DNA of 64,000 bases from a bacterium. Its GTDB lineage: Bacteria; Vulcanimicrobiota; Xenobia; Xenobiales; Xenobiaceae. The position numbers were made by a program, and so were the translations under genes. Below are positions 52,811 to 60,912 of this stretch, one piece after another (position 1 is the first letter of the stretch; the number at the start of each line of letters is the position of its first letter). The notes below the pieces were generated by a model. The model had not been told where the DNA came from, made no database searches, and saw only the letters and a program-made list of their open reading frames with translations. Location of the stretch: NCBI GenBank assembly GCA_030535355.1, contig JAUNIO010000011.1, positions 1-64,000 of the forward strand, given 5' to 3'.

Positions 52811-52903
52811 ATGCTTACAGCTGAAAAAATGCTAACCATCTTGAGCTTCGGCTTGACTTGTTTTGGTATAGGGTTGGCGTTGGGTTTAGTCCTCGCTAAC
52901 TAA
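52811..52903 (+). CDS. Holin-like mini-toxin of a type I toxin-antitoxin-like locus
   Basis: A 30-residue ORF preceded by a strong AGGAGGG box. It starts MLTAEKMLTILSFG and continues as one hydrophobic helix rich in Gly and Leu, ending LVLAN. The short polar start, a Leu-Ser-Phe-Gly step and a single membrane helix resemble the putative holin-like toxin (Hol-Tox) group common in Firmicutes, whose members are thought to damage the inner membrane. The mRNA has a leader of about 105 bases with a GCCCTCT / AGAGGGC hairpin. A convergent small RNA overlaps its 3' untranslated end. This architecture resembles TxpA/RatA-type systems, with pairing at the 3' end. Confidence 0.7.
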   Translation: MLTAEKMLTILSFGLTCFGIGLALGLVLAN

Positions 52904-52909
52904 AGCAAC

Positions 52910-52988
52910 TTAAAGCAAATGACCGTCCCCAGCCAAAGGTAACGGTCATTTGATGACATTACTTGAGGGCAACCGTCTATCGGTAGCA
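52910..52988 (-). ncRNA. Antitoxin-like antisense small RNA
   Basis: A predicted transcript of about 80 nt from the promoter at 52996-53024. It begins near GTGCTACCGATAGACGGTTG, continues through CCCTCAAGTAATG and ends at the hairpin AAATGACCGT / ACGGTCATTT (52917-52951). It is antisense to the 3' untranslated part of the mini-toxin mRNA, and the shared hairpin could terminate both. Its 5' motif also occurs, in the same sense, at the 5' end of the toxin mRNA and in the orphan RNA at 48700-48784. Confidence 0.7.
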
Positions 52989-52995
52989 CTTTTTT

Positions 52996-53024
52996 ATTAT
53001 AAGCTCTGTTATAACCACTGTCAA
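52996..53024 (-). promoter_or_regulatory. Consensus sigma-70-type promoter of the antitoxin-like RNA
   Basis: On the minus strand, TTGACA (53024-53019), 17 bases, TATAAT (53001-52996). A perfect consensus, stronger than the toxin promoter, as expected for an antitoxin RNA. The remaining bases to 53254 contain no gene. Confidence 0.88.
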
Positions 53025-53254
53025 TTAGCGCAAACTAACGATTATGTTGGCCGCTATAGGATGTTATTTAATTAACGCTGAAGGCTCATGACTTAAGTTT
53101 GCAGCAGATTTTATAGCAGACGTTAGTATATAATTATAATATTATGATACAGCAACTTGCATAAGCAAAGTTAAGCCAAACAGCCAGAGAAAGCCCAAAA
53201 GCAAAACACTATATTCTGCAGGACAGTTTCCACAAAAAAATAAGTTAATACTTT

Positions 53255-53893
53255 ATGCTTGAAATATGGTGGATTCGTCACGGTACGACCGATTGGAATA
53301 CGGTAAAACGCTGGCAAGGTCACACCGACCTGCCCCTCAACGAAAATGGGCGTCAGCTTGCCCGGCTGTTAGCCCCCCGTTTAGAGGGCATTCCCTTCGA
53401 CGAATGCTGGAGTTCCGATTTGCAGCGCAGCGCGGAAACCGCCCGCCTGGCCCTGCCCGGACGGGAAATAAAACTCGATGACCGCCTGCGCGAACTGCAC
53501 ATGGGCGCTCTGGAAGGCAAGACCTGGAACGAGATCTCCCAGGAACTGCAGCAGGAAGTGAGCAACTGGTGGAAAGACCCGTATAACCGCCCCTTCCCCG
53601 GCGGCCCGGAATCTCTGCGCGACGTCTCCAACCGCGTAAAAGCCTGGCAGAGCGAACGCCCTAAAGAAGGACGCATCATCGTCTTTACCCACGGCGGAGT
53701 AATCCGCTGCTGCCTGTGGGATATTTTCGGTATGCCTACACCTGAGCATAACTGGACCATAGAACTGGACAATACCGGCATCGTGCGCATCCGCTACGCT
53801 GAAAGCTGCGCCACGCTGGTGTGCTTTAACGATGTGTCCCATATAAAAAACAGCTGGAATTTGCCTCCGGCACAAAGTCTGCCCTCAGGATGA
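53255..53893 (+). CDS. Histidine phosphatase superfamily protein
   Basis: A 212-residue protein of the branch-1 histidine phosphatase (phosphoglycerate mutase-like) superfamily. The catalytic RHG motif is WIRHGTTDWN at the N-terminus, the second arginine lies in SSDLQRSAETA, the acid in LHMGALEGKTW, and the second histidine in VFTHGGVIRCCL. This matches the CobC/GpmB-like group, which removes phosphate from small metabolites; an alpha-ribazole phosphatase role is possible, but no cobalamin genes are nearby. No signal peptide, so cytoplasmic. It stands alone, with no evident operon partner. Confidence 0.88.
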   Translation: MLEIWWIRHGTTDWNTVKRWQGHTDLPLNENGRQLARLLAPRLEGIPFDECWSSDLQRSAETARLALPGREIKLDDRLRELHMGALEGKTWNEISQELQQEVSNWWKDPYNRPFPGGPESLRDVSNRVKAWQSERPKEGRIIVFTHGGVIRCCLWDIFGMPTPEHNWTIELDNTGIVRIRYAESCATLVCFNDVSHIKNSWNLPPAQSLPSG

Positions 53894-54017
53894 ATGATCA
53901 TAGAAAACGGCGCTTAGGAATTAGGCCCACAGCATAATACCATGTGCCTGAACGAGATCATTTACAGCATCATTTAATTGCTAACTAAATGAAATGTCAG
54001 CCAATCAAGGAGATAAC

Positions 54018-54740
54018 ATGTTCAAGTCTCTCAAAGCCCCCTTAGCGGTAACCGCCGCTTTAGCCCTCACCTGCATTGCCTGCGATCCTTCCACTACCAA
54101 AAACGATCCCGGCAGCAGCCAGCAGCCCCCTGCGGCCACTGCCGCTCCCGTGTCCGCCTCCGAAACAGCCAATAAATACGGCTTGGTTCCCTTTGACGAT
54201 GTCCACCAGGCCCCGGCCATTACCAAATCGGTAAAGGTCAATATGAGCACCGACGCCGGCAATTTGATCATCGAAGTCTATCCCGAAGCTGCTCCCAACG
54301 CTGCGGAGCGCTTCCTCGAACTGGTGGAAAAGGGCTTCTACGATAATACTCCTATATTCCGCGTAGTTGACAACTTTGTAACTCAGTTCGGAATCAACTG
54401 GCGTCCCGGCATGGCCGAATATAAAAATAAAAACTTCAACGACGACCCCAGTTACTTCAAACTGCTGCCCGGAACCTTAGCTTTCGCCAAGGCCGGCCCC
54501 AACACCAACAGCACTCAGGTCTTCATCAACTACAACGACAACAGCGCCCTGCGCGGCCAAGGTTTCACAACCTTCGCCCGCGTAATCGAAGGCTATGAGA
54601 ACACCAAAAAATTTAAATCGGTCGGCGATCCCGGCATGGGCTTAGATCAGGAACGCCTCTGGGCTAACGGCGACAGCTATCTTAAGTCGCTCCGCGAAAA
54701 ACCCAACATGATCATTAAAGCGGAAATTATCAAAGAATAA
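54018..54740 (+). CDS. Cyclophilin-type peptidyl-prolyl isomerase lipoprotein, paralogue 1
   Basis: A 240-residue protein. The ATG at 54018 has AAGGAG before it; an ATG eight codons upstream would hide the signal. The lipoprotein signal ends LTCIAC, followed by a Ser/Pro/Ala linker. The cyclophilin domain (about 65-240) has TDAGNLIIEVYPEAAPNAAE, IFRVV with the catalytic Arg, TQFGIN where most cyclophilins read IQGGD, and GTLAFAKAGPNTNSTQVFIN. It should act on proline bonds in the envelope. It is the first of three consecutive cyclophilin genes. Confidence 0.9.
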   Translation: MFKSLKAPLAVTAALALTCIACDPSTTKNDPGSSQQPPAATAAPVSASETANKYGLVPFDDVHQAPAITKSVKVNMSTDAGNLIIEVYPEAAPNAAERFLELVEKGFYDNTPIFRVVDNFVTQFGINWRPGMAEYKNKNFNDDPSYFKLLPGTLAFAKAGPNTNSTQVFINYNDNSALRGQGFTTFARVIEGYENTKKFKSVGDPGMGLDQERLWANGDSYLKSLREKPNMIIKAEIIKE

Positions 54741-54765
54741 TCCGCTGACATCTCCCCAAAATAAA

Positions 54766-55401
54766 ATGTTTAAAAGACTTTTTTCCCGAAAACCATCAAA
54801 GGAAGACATAGAAAAAATGGCCGAAAAATACCGCGGGCTCGTCCCCTTCAGCCCCAGCAAAGCTCCCGAGATCACCGAAGTGGTCACCGTCAGCTTCCAG
54901 ACCGACGCCGGCAACTTAACCATCGAGGTCTATCCTCAGGCTGCGCCCAACGCCGCCAAACGCTTCATTGAATTGGTCAAAACCGGTTTCTACGATGGCA
55001 CCCCCATCTTCCGCGTTGTCAACAATCCCCGTCCTTTCGTGGCTCAGTTTGGCATCAACTGGAGACCGGAGCACAAGAAGTGGCAGCACGACAACTTCAA
55101 TGACGATCCCAGCTTGTTCCAACTGCTGCCCGGTACCTTAGCCTTCGCCAAAGCCGGCCCCAACACCAACAGCACCCAAATTTTCATCAACTACGGTGAC
55201 AACAGTTTCCTAAAAGACAACGGCGGCTTCTCCACCTTTGCCAGAGTAACTGAAGGTTATGAGGTAGCGACCTCCTTCGTCTCCGTCGGCAGCCCCGATA
55301 TGGGATTGGATCAGGGAAAGCTTTGGGATAACGGCGATAAATATCTGCAAAGCCTGCCCAAAAAGCCCAACATGATTCTCAGGGCCCAGGTTATCAGCTA
55401 A
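54766..55401 (+). CDS. Cyclophilin-type peptidyl-prolyl isomerase, cytoplasmic paralogue 2
   Basis: A 211-residue cyclophilin with no signal peptide; instead the N-terminus is basic and charged (MFKRLFSRKPSKED), so it should stay in the cytoplasm. The domain is closely similar to its neighbours: YRGLVPFSPSKAPEITEV, TDAGNLTIEVYPQAAPNAAK, IFRVV, AQFGINWRPEHKKW and GTLAFAKAGPNTNSTQIFIN. It starts 25 bases after the first paralogue and is probably co-transcribed. Bacteria often have one cytoplasmic and one exported cyclophilin; here both arise from local duplication. Confidence 0.9.
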   Translation: MFKRLFSRKPSKEDIEKMAEKYRGLVPFSPSKAPEITEVVTVSFQTDAGNLTIEVYPQAAPNAAKRFIELVKTGFYDGTPIFRVVNNPRPFVAQFGINWRPEHKKWQHDNFNDDPSLFQLLPGTLAFAKAGPNTNSTQIFINYGDNSFLKDNGGFSTFARVTEGYEVATSFVSVGSPDMGLDQGKLWDNGDKYLQSLPKKPNMILRAQVIS

Positions 55402-55460
55402 CCCTCATGGCCAACGCGCTGCCCCAGCACAAAAGGCAGTACAGCATCGATATATATTAG

Positions 55461-55512
55461 AAGAACCGCCTGAATTGCCGCGCAGGCTCTTGCAGACAGT
55501 TCAGGCGGTCTA
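55461..55512. terminator. Inverted repeat, possible terminator after cyclophilin 2
   Basis: GAACCGCCTGAATTG paired with CAGTTCAGGCGGTCT around a loop; a strong stem but no T-run, so terminator function is uncertain. Confidence 0.45.
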
Positions 55513-55531
55513 AAGGTAGCTGATCGCTATG

Positions 55532-55558
55532 GAAACGCTGAATTAATCAGCGTTTCCC
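55532..55558. promoter_or_regulatory. Perfect palindrome upstream of the TPR-cyclophilin gene
   Basis: GGAAACGCTGA-ATTAA-TCAGCGTTTCC, an uninterrupted 11-bp inverted repeat ending 40 bases before the start codon. It could be an operator or a leader hairpin. A TAGCTGATCG fragment of element B abuts it. Confidence 0.4.
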
Positions 55559-55598
55559 TAAATGTTATTACAGTATAGCTAGAATAAGGAGAGCCTCC

Positions 55599-57395
55599 AT
55601 GAAACATCTGCGCAGTATCTTAACCGGAACGCTGTTCCTAGCTTTGGTTAATACCGCAAACTCAGTTCCTGCCGATAATTCCGCCTGGCGCACAGAGGAA
55701 AAGAGCAGCGGATGCGTCTTTATGCTGGCTCAGCAAAATATCGACCCTGAAATCCTCAAACTGGAAAAAGCTTACAAAGCCGATCCCAAAGACATTAACA
55801 GGCAAACCGCCTACAGCACAGCGGTGACCCAGGCGATGCAGAGAATGCAGGCGCAGGGCCGCAGCGATCAGGCCATCGCTCTGGGCGAACGCGCCGCCGC
55901 TTTAATTCCGCAGAATGTAACGCTAATGCATCTCCTAGGCAACTGCCTCTTCGACCGCTTTTGCTATTCTCAGGATGCCAAGGATTACCAAAAAGCCAAA
56001 AACGCCTGGGAGAGATTGGTTAAAGCTTATCCCAATTCCCCCGATGCCATGCTGCTTTTAGGTCTTAAAGCCTATGAAAACGGTGAATATACAGCAGCCT
56101 TGCCCCACTTTCAGAGAGCTTTCAACGCCCGGCAGGGCGATCCTTACACTTTAGCTTTTGTAGGCATGACCCTGACCAAACTGAATAATTTTCAGCAAGC
56201 AGCGCAGGGATACGGTATGGCTTACAACAAACTCAAAACCAATCCCGCCTTTTTAGCTTCTCTAGCCAGCGCCTACCAGTCTTTAGGCCAGCAAGATCTG
56301 GCCTCCCAGCGCTTGGCAGAGGCCAATAAATACAAACATCCCAGCAAGCCGCTGCGCACCTTAACAGACATTTTCCCTACCCAGGCGGCTAAAACGCCTT
56401 CCTCAAGCGGTATTCCTTCAGCCCCAGGCACTGCGATACCCGTTTCTCAAGCCACTCCCAGCTCCAGTTCCGTTATTCCGGCAGCCTCCGCCAACGCCGC
56501 TAAATCATCTATTCCTAACCCTACTCCTAATTCTGCCTCTGCCGTTCCTACCGCCCTAACCTCAGCCGCCCATCCGGCTAACACTTCTCCGGCGGCAGGA
56601 CCGTCCGGCAGCCAGCCTGTAGAAACCTCACCATCTGCCTTATCCCCCCAAAAAGCCCTATCACCTAACCAAACCGCTCCGCAGACTAGCTTAAATAGCC
56701 AGCCGCAAACTGGCAGCAAGCGCCAGGAGCTGGCCAACGATCAAAAGACTGCTGCTGAGCTAAAGCCCACCCCCAACCCAAACCAGAAAACTACCCAAGA
56801 ACCGAATCCAAACGCCGCCAATCCTTACCGCGGCTTAGTCCCATTTCCCGGAGTCACTCCCCCGCCAATCACTGAAGTAAAAAAGGTTCTCATCTCTACA
56901 GATGCCGGCGATATCACCGTTGAAGTTTACCCTCAGGCCGCGCCCAACGCTGCCAAACGCTTTTTGGAATTGGTAGAATCCGGCTTCTACGACAACACCC
57001 CTATTTTCCGAGTAGTCCGCATGCCTCAGCCCTTTGTAGCCCAATTTGGCATCAACTGGCGTCCCGAGCACAAGGTCTGGCAGCACAAATATTTTGACGA
57101 CGATCCGAGTCTGTTCCAGCTGCTGCCAGGCACTTTAGCCTTTGCCAAAGCCGGGCGCAATATCAACAGCACCCAGATTTTTATCAATTACGGAAACAAC
57201 AGCTTCTTAAGAGAGCAGGGCTTCACCACCTTTGCCCGCATCAGCGAAGGGCTGGACAAAGCCCAGCAGTTTCGTTCTGTAGGCAATCCCAGCACGGGCC
57301 TGCCTCAGCAGAGTTTATGGGAAGATGGCGAAAGCTTCCTAAAACAGCAAACTGTTAAGCCCAATATGATCATAAAAATGCAGATCGTAGATTAA
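55599..57395 (+). CDS. Exported TPR-cyclophilin fusion, paralogue 3
   Basis: A 598-residue protein. A signal peptide covers the first 23 residues or so. About residues 50-245 hold TPR-like helical repeats (LLGNCLFDRFCY, AMLLLGLKAYENGEYTAALPHF, ASAYQSLGQQDLASQRL). About 250-405 are a Pro/Ser/Ala-rich low-complexity linker. The C-terminal 190 residues are a cyclophilin domain close to the two preceding genes (YRGLVPFPGVTPPPITEV, TDAGDITVEVYPQAAPNAAK, AQFGINWRPEHKVW). This combines a protein-docking TPR with an isomerase, probably a periplasmic folding factor. AAGGAG precedes the start; it looks like a separate unit. Confidence 0.88.
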   Translation: MKHLRSILTGTLFLALVNTANSVPADNSAWRTEEKSSGCVFMLAQQNIDPEILKLEKAYKADPKDINRQTAYSTAVTQAMQRMQAQGRSDQAIALGERAAALIPQNVTLMHLLGNCLFDRFCYSQDAKDYQKAKNAWERLVKAYPNSPDAMLLLGLKAYENGEYTAALPHFQRAFNARQGDPYTLAFVGMTLTKLNNFQQAAQGYGMAYNKLKTNPAFLASLASAYQSLGQQDLASQRLAEANKYKHPSKPLRTLTDIFPTQAAKTPSSSGIPSAPGTAIPVSQATPSSSSVIPAASANAAKSSIPNPTPNSASAVPTALTSAAHPANTSPAAGPSGSQPVETSPSALSPQKALSPNQTAPQTSLNSQPQTGSKRQELANDQKTAAELKPTPNPNQKTTQEPNPNAANPYRGLVPFPGVTPPPITEVKKVLISTDAGDITVEVYPQAAPNAAKRFLELVESGFYDNTPIFRVVRMPQPFVAQFGINWRPEHKVWQHKYFDDDPSLFQLLPGTLAFAKAGRNINSTQIFINYGNNSFLREQGFTTFARISEGLDKAQQFRSVGNPSTGLPQQSLWEDGESFLKQQTVKPNMIIKMQIVD

Positions 57396-57439
57396 GAAAA
57401 CCGATCTTGCCTGCCTACACCCTACAGGTAAACTTTTGA

Positions 57440-57510
57440 CGAATAGTTATCTTATGCTATAGGCCAAACTATATGCGGGCGTGAGAGCGGTGATGATTGT
57501 ATGCAAGCTG
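57440..57510 (+). repeat. Interspersed intergenic element A, diverged 3'-half copy A7
   Basis: GTTATCTTATGCTATAGGC, GCGGGCGTGAGAGCGGTGAT and TTGTATG align with the 3' half of A1. It is upstream of and in the sense of the TPR gene. The rest of 57396-57779 holds a short direct repeat (TTAGTAAATGGC / TTAAGTAAATGGC near 57531-57562) and no gene. Confidence 0.4.
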
Positions 57511-57779
57511 CCTCTCCCCTGTCAGCGAAGCTTAAGTAAATGGCTTTGAAGCCTTAGTAAATGGCGCTTGGCGAATACAGAGCAAAAGGTTAAAGAATAG
57601 TTAATTAATAAACTTGACTAATAAAGAAGGCAATGTACTGCTACGCTCCGAAAACAAACTATTGTAATGCGCTAAAAATGCGCTAAAAAAAGAGTCACGC
57701 TTTAGGCCTTTAACTTGAAGCCTAGCGGGCAGGTGTCGGCGCTAAACGTCGCAGCATAAGCATGGAAAGGCAAGCAATC

Positions 57780-59471
57780 ATGAAATTATACAAGTACATC
57801 TTAATTGCGGGTTTGTTATGCTCCATGAGTCAGCCGCTCTTGGCTGATAACAATCTTTACACTCAAGCCCTGGAAGCTTATCAGAAAAAGGACTACAAAC
57901 TGGCTAATAGGCTCATAGATCAGTTCATTGAAGCCAACCCGGACAACCCCAACGGCCACGAGGCTAAAGCCATGATTTTGGCCAATATGAGCTATTACGT
58001 TAAAGCTTTGGCCCAGCTCAAACAGGTACTCGAACTAAGTCCTAAAAATCACCGCGCTGCCGAATCTTACGGTGCCATTCTGCAGCGTGCCATCAACTAT
58101 CACGTAAAAAACGGCAAGTTTGATGAAGCTGTGGAATTAGCTCAGCAAAGCATAGGCGTCATACCCGAGTATCAGGCTACCAGCAAAGGGCAGGCTGCCG
58201 CCAGCTATGCCTGCGGCATCGCCTATTTTGAGCGCTGGTGCAAAACTGACAATCCCGAAGATTACACGAATTACGTGAACTTCATGAAAAAAGTCTGCGA
58301 TCTGGACCCCGTGTCTCCGACAGGCGAGATCATGACCGGCATTGGTGCCTACAACAACGGCGATTATCAGAACGCTCTCAATCATTTCCAAGTTGCTAAA
58401 ACGCTGCGCTCTTCCAACCCCACGGCCATTATGTGGAGCGGGCTGGCCTATTCGGCCTTGGGTTCTTACGATTTAGCTATGCCCGAATTGACTGCCGCGA
58501 AAAAGACCTTCAGCAGCAACCCCAACATCTCCGCTTCTATTGCCGATGTCTATGTAGCTCAGGGCGACTATGAAAACGCCAAAATTGAATATATGTCCGC
58601 CCGCAGCCTCAAACCGCACAACGGCGATCTGCACTACGCGCTGTCCAATCTCTTTATGATGACGGGAACAGCAGCGGAGGGAATTAATCTCTTAAAAGAA
58701 GAGATTAGCCAAGACCCCAACTTCCAAAGTTTCTATCATTTAGCGCTAATGCAGCACCAAATGGGCGATTACGCCAGCGCACTGGCGACCTGCCAGCAGG
58801 GCTTGTCGGTGGCTTCGGCACCCTGGGAACGCACGCAGCTCAACACTCTGCGCGCCCTCATCGCTTTCGACCAGAATCCCGCTCAGACAGAAGTTAAGCT
58901 GTCCGACGCCGATCTCAAAGCTCTGGAAGAGCGTCAGGACCCCGCTTACTGGGTATATATGAGCTACACAGATCCTAAAGAACCGCAGCGCGAATTAAAC
59001 GCCCGCAAAGCCCTGCGCGAAGTTGGGCCGCACAACCGCTGGCTTCACGCGCAGGCCTTCAAATCTCTGTCCCTCAACAAGCAGGAAGCCAAGCAGCCCG
59101 TCTGGGCCTTGGAAGCGCTGAACCAAGCCTGGATGCGCACTCCGCAAGGTTCCCAATCTTTAGACTCCATGAAAAAGCGTTTTGATGTGCTCAAGGCCGA
59201 AGCTATTGACTATTTAGGCAAAGAGGTGCTAAAGGCGGGCAAGAACAAAGATGCCAACGGCGCGGCGCGTCTGGCCCAGCTGCAAGCTCAGCTGCAGGCT
59301 GTGCAAAATGCTTCTTTGGGCAATCCCGGCAGCCGTTTCCTGCCCACCATGCGGGCCCCCGAATCATGCCCCATGATCGTACCCGCTGAGACCGATCCTT
59401 CCTTGGCCAACCTGTGCAACGCCTACAGCGAGCCCATCAGATGGATGGTATTTAAAGATACCACTAACTAG
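57780..59471 (+). CDS. Exported TPR-repeat protein
   Basis: A 563-residue protein. The ATG at 57780 has GGAAAGG before it and gives a signal peptide cut after PLLA; the upstream ATG at 57762 is less likely. At least eight TPR-like repeats run from about residue 25 to 400 (YTQALEAYQKKDYKLANRL, PTAIMWSGLAYSALGSYDLA, ASIADVYVAQGDYENAKIEY). The last 150 residues are helical without clear TPRs and end in a Cys-containing segment. Function is unknown; TPR proteins in the periplasm usually scaffold envelope complexes. It is related in its TPR part to the preceding fusion protein, and ends at a strong terminator. Confidence 0.82.
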   Translation: MKLYKYILIAGLLCSMSQPLLADNNLYTQALEAYQKKDYKLANRLIDQFIEANPDNPNGHEAKAMILANMSYYVKALAQLKQVLELSPKNHRAAESYGAILQRAINYHVKNGKFDEAVELAQQSIGVIPEYQATSKGQAAASYACGIAYFERWCKTDNPEDYTNYVNFMKKVCDLDPVSPTGEIMTGIGAYNNGDYQNALNHFQVAKTLRSSNPTAIMWSGLAYSALGSYDLAMPELTAAKKTFSSNPNISASIADVYVAQGDYENAKIEYMSARSLKPHNGDLHYALSNLFMMTGTAAEGINLLKEEISQDPNFQSFYHLALMQHQMGDYASALATCQQGLSVASAPWERTQLNTLRALIAFDQNPAQTEVKLSDADLKALEERQDPAYWVYMSYTDPKEPQRELNARKALREVGPHNRWLHAQAFKSLSLNKQEAKQPVWALEALNQAWMRTPQGSQSLDSMKKRFDVLKAEAIDYLGKEVLKAGKNKDANGAARLAQLQAQLQAVQNASLGNPGSRFLPTMRAPESCPMIVPAETDPSLANLCNAYSEPIRWMVFKDTTN

Positions 59472-59593
59472 CGGCCCCGCAGCCTTTAGCAGCAGCATAC
59501 AGACCTTAAGATTATTCCAACTGTCTATTTGCTTCTGCCAACGTTCAGCTGTATCTGCCAACTGAATAAGAAACGTGCACAAGTAATTTTCAG

Positions 59594-59626
59594 CCCTTCC
59601 GCATATGAAGCGGAAGGGTCTTTTTT
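59594..59626 (+). terminator. Intrinsic terminator after the TPR gene
   Basis: Perfect 9-bp stem CCCTTCCGC / GCGGAAGGG, seven-base loop, then TCTTTTTT. Confidence 0.9.
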
Positions 59627-59725
59627 AACATTTTTACTATTTACTTTAATTGCCGTCGTATTGATATAGAGGATGAACTGCATAGTCAAGTCAGCTATTT
59701 TGCAAACAGTATTGCGAGGTCAATC

Positions 59726-60838
59726 ATGGATAAAGTTTCTGGCAGCAATAATAATACTCAGGTATATGCCAATCAGAACAGCGCACAGGTGCAGCAGACC
59801 GACAGCCAGGCCAGGGAAACCGACAGTGCTGCCAGCAGCAGTTCAGGAGTTCAGGAACAGGAAGACGCGGCTGAGATCAGCGTTTTCGGCAATAATAATG
59901 AAGATGAAGAAATCGTAGAATTCGTCGATTTAGATGACGACGAAAATGAAATTCCCTACACCGAAGAGGAAATGAGTGCGCTGGGCTACGCCGATGAAGA
60001 CGATGATCTTATCATAGAAGAAGTAATTTTAGATGATAATGAATTGGCTGTAAGCGAAGTGCGCGGAGACGAATTCTTGCAGAGCGAAGAATACTTCCAG
60101 CGGCTTAGCGCTGTCATGGAGAAACAAGAGAACTGCCAAGTCCTCTATAACAATGTTAAAAATACCAAGCAGCGCAATTACATCAAAAATCACACAGAAG
60201 ATTATATCAGCATGAAGAAAAATGGCTACGATGACTTTTATGATTTCATGGCCGAACATGATGGTATAACGAAAGAAGAGGCCAAAGCCTATGTGGAGAG
60301 CAGACTGCAGGAAGTGAAAGAACAATACGAAGGACGTGCAGTAGCCTGCATGAGCGCTCTCACCATTATGGAAATAGCTGCTGATTATGGGGTGAAATTA
60401 CCTTACAACGATGCCAGTACCCCTAGTCACCTTGCCAAAGATATTGATCCAGCCGTTGAATCTGACTGCGCTAACTTCGTCAGCTGGGCACTGGACCAGG
60501 CGCACCCGGACGATATTTATTCCATGAATGTTGGCCAGCTAGGCCTAGGTTACTCCAACGACGATATCAACGTAAAAAATACCAAAGATTACACTTCACT
60601 TCAGGCCGGTGACGTATATACCAATGGCTCTCAGCACGCGATGATGATCGTTTACAATAATCCAGAAAAAGGTATCATCATTCTCGCCGAATCTTCGGAT
60701 CAGCTGAACGGTGTACAGATGCGGGAATTAACTTACGAACAGGCTCAGAAGAACAGAAAAGATGGCTACACTGGGGTTAATGCCAGCACAGTGTACGATG
60801 GCACAGCCAACTGCTACAATTATGGCCGCACTCACTGA
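59726..60838 (+). CDS. NlpC/P60- or CHAP-like cysteine peptidase without signal peptide
   Basis: A 370-residue protein. The first 120 residues are polar and acidic (many Asp/Glu, Gln, Ser) and include DAAEISVFGNN. A helical middle section follows. About residues 240-365 form a papain-fold amidase: Cys248 in SDCANFVSWA, His304 in GSQHAMMIVYNN and the ILAESSD block. It lacks a Sec signal, as do the two CHAP proteins at 13.8-19.4 kb, and shares with them an N-terminal D-x-[VA]-[DE]-[FLI]-[TS] segment, which hints at a common export or targeting route. GAGG precedes the start. Substrate is probably peptidoglycan, by family. Confidence 0.75.
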   Translation: MDKVSGSNNNTQVYANQNSAQVQQTDSQARETDSAASSSSGVQEQEDAAEISVFGNNNEDEEIVEFVDLDDDENEIPYTEEEMSALGYADEDDDLIIEEVILDDNELAVSEVRGDEFLQSEEYFQRLSAVMEKQENCQVLYNNVKNTKQRNYIKNHTEDYISMKKNGYDDFYDFMAEHDGITKEEAKAYVESRLQEVKEQYEGRAVACMSALTIMEIAADYGVKLPYNDASTPSHLAKDIDPAVESDCANFVSWALDQAHPDDIYSMNVGQLGLGYSNDDINVKNTKDYTSLQAGDVYTNGSQHAMMIVYNNPEKGIIILAESSDQLNGVQMRELTYEQAQKNRKDGYTGVNASTVYDGTANCYNYGRTH

Positions 60839-60912
60839 TTTGCTATAAACAGCCGTCTTACATTTATACCATCGATTAAAGGCTGGTCAGCCCCCATAGC
60901 GAAGCAAAACGC

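Noticed and set aside
52671-53024. Fst/Ldr-type par locus (pAD1-like)
   Set aside because: The 5' motifs are inverted, not direct, repeats, so the RNAs are not complementary there, and the peptide does not resemble Fst. A TxpA/RatA-like or Hol-Tox arrangement fits better.
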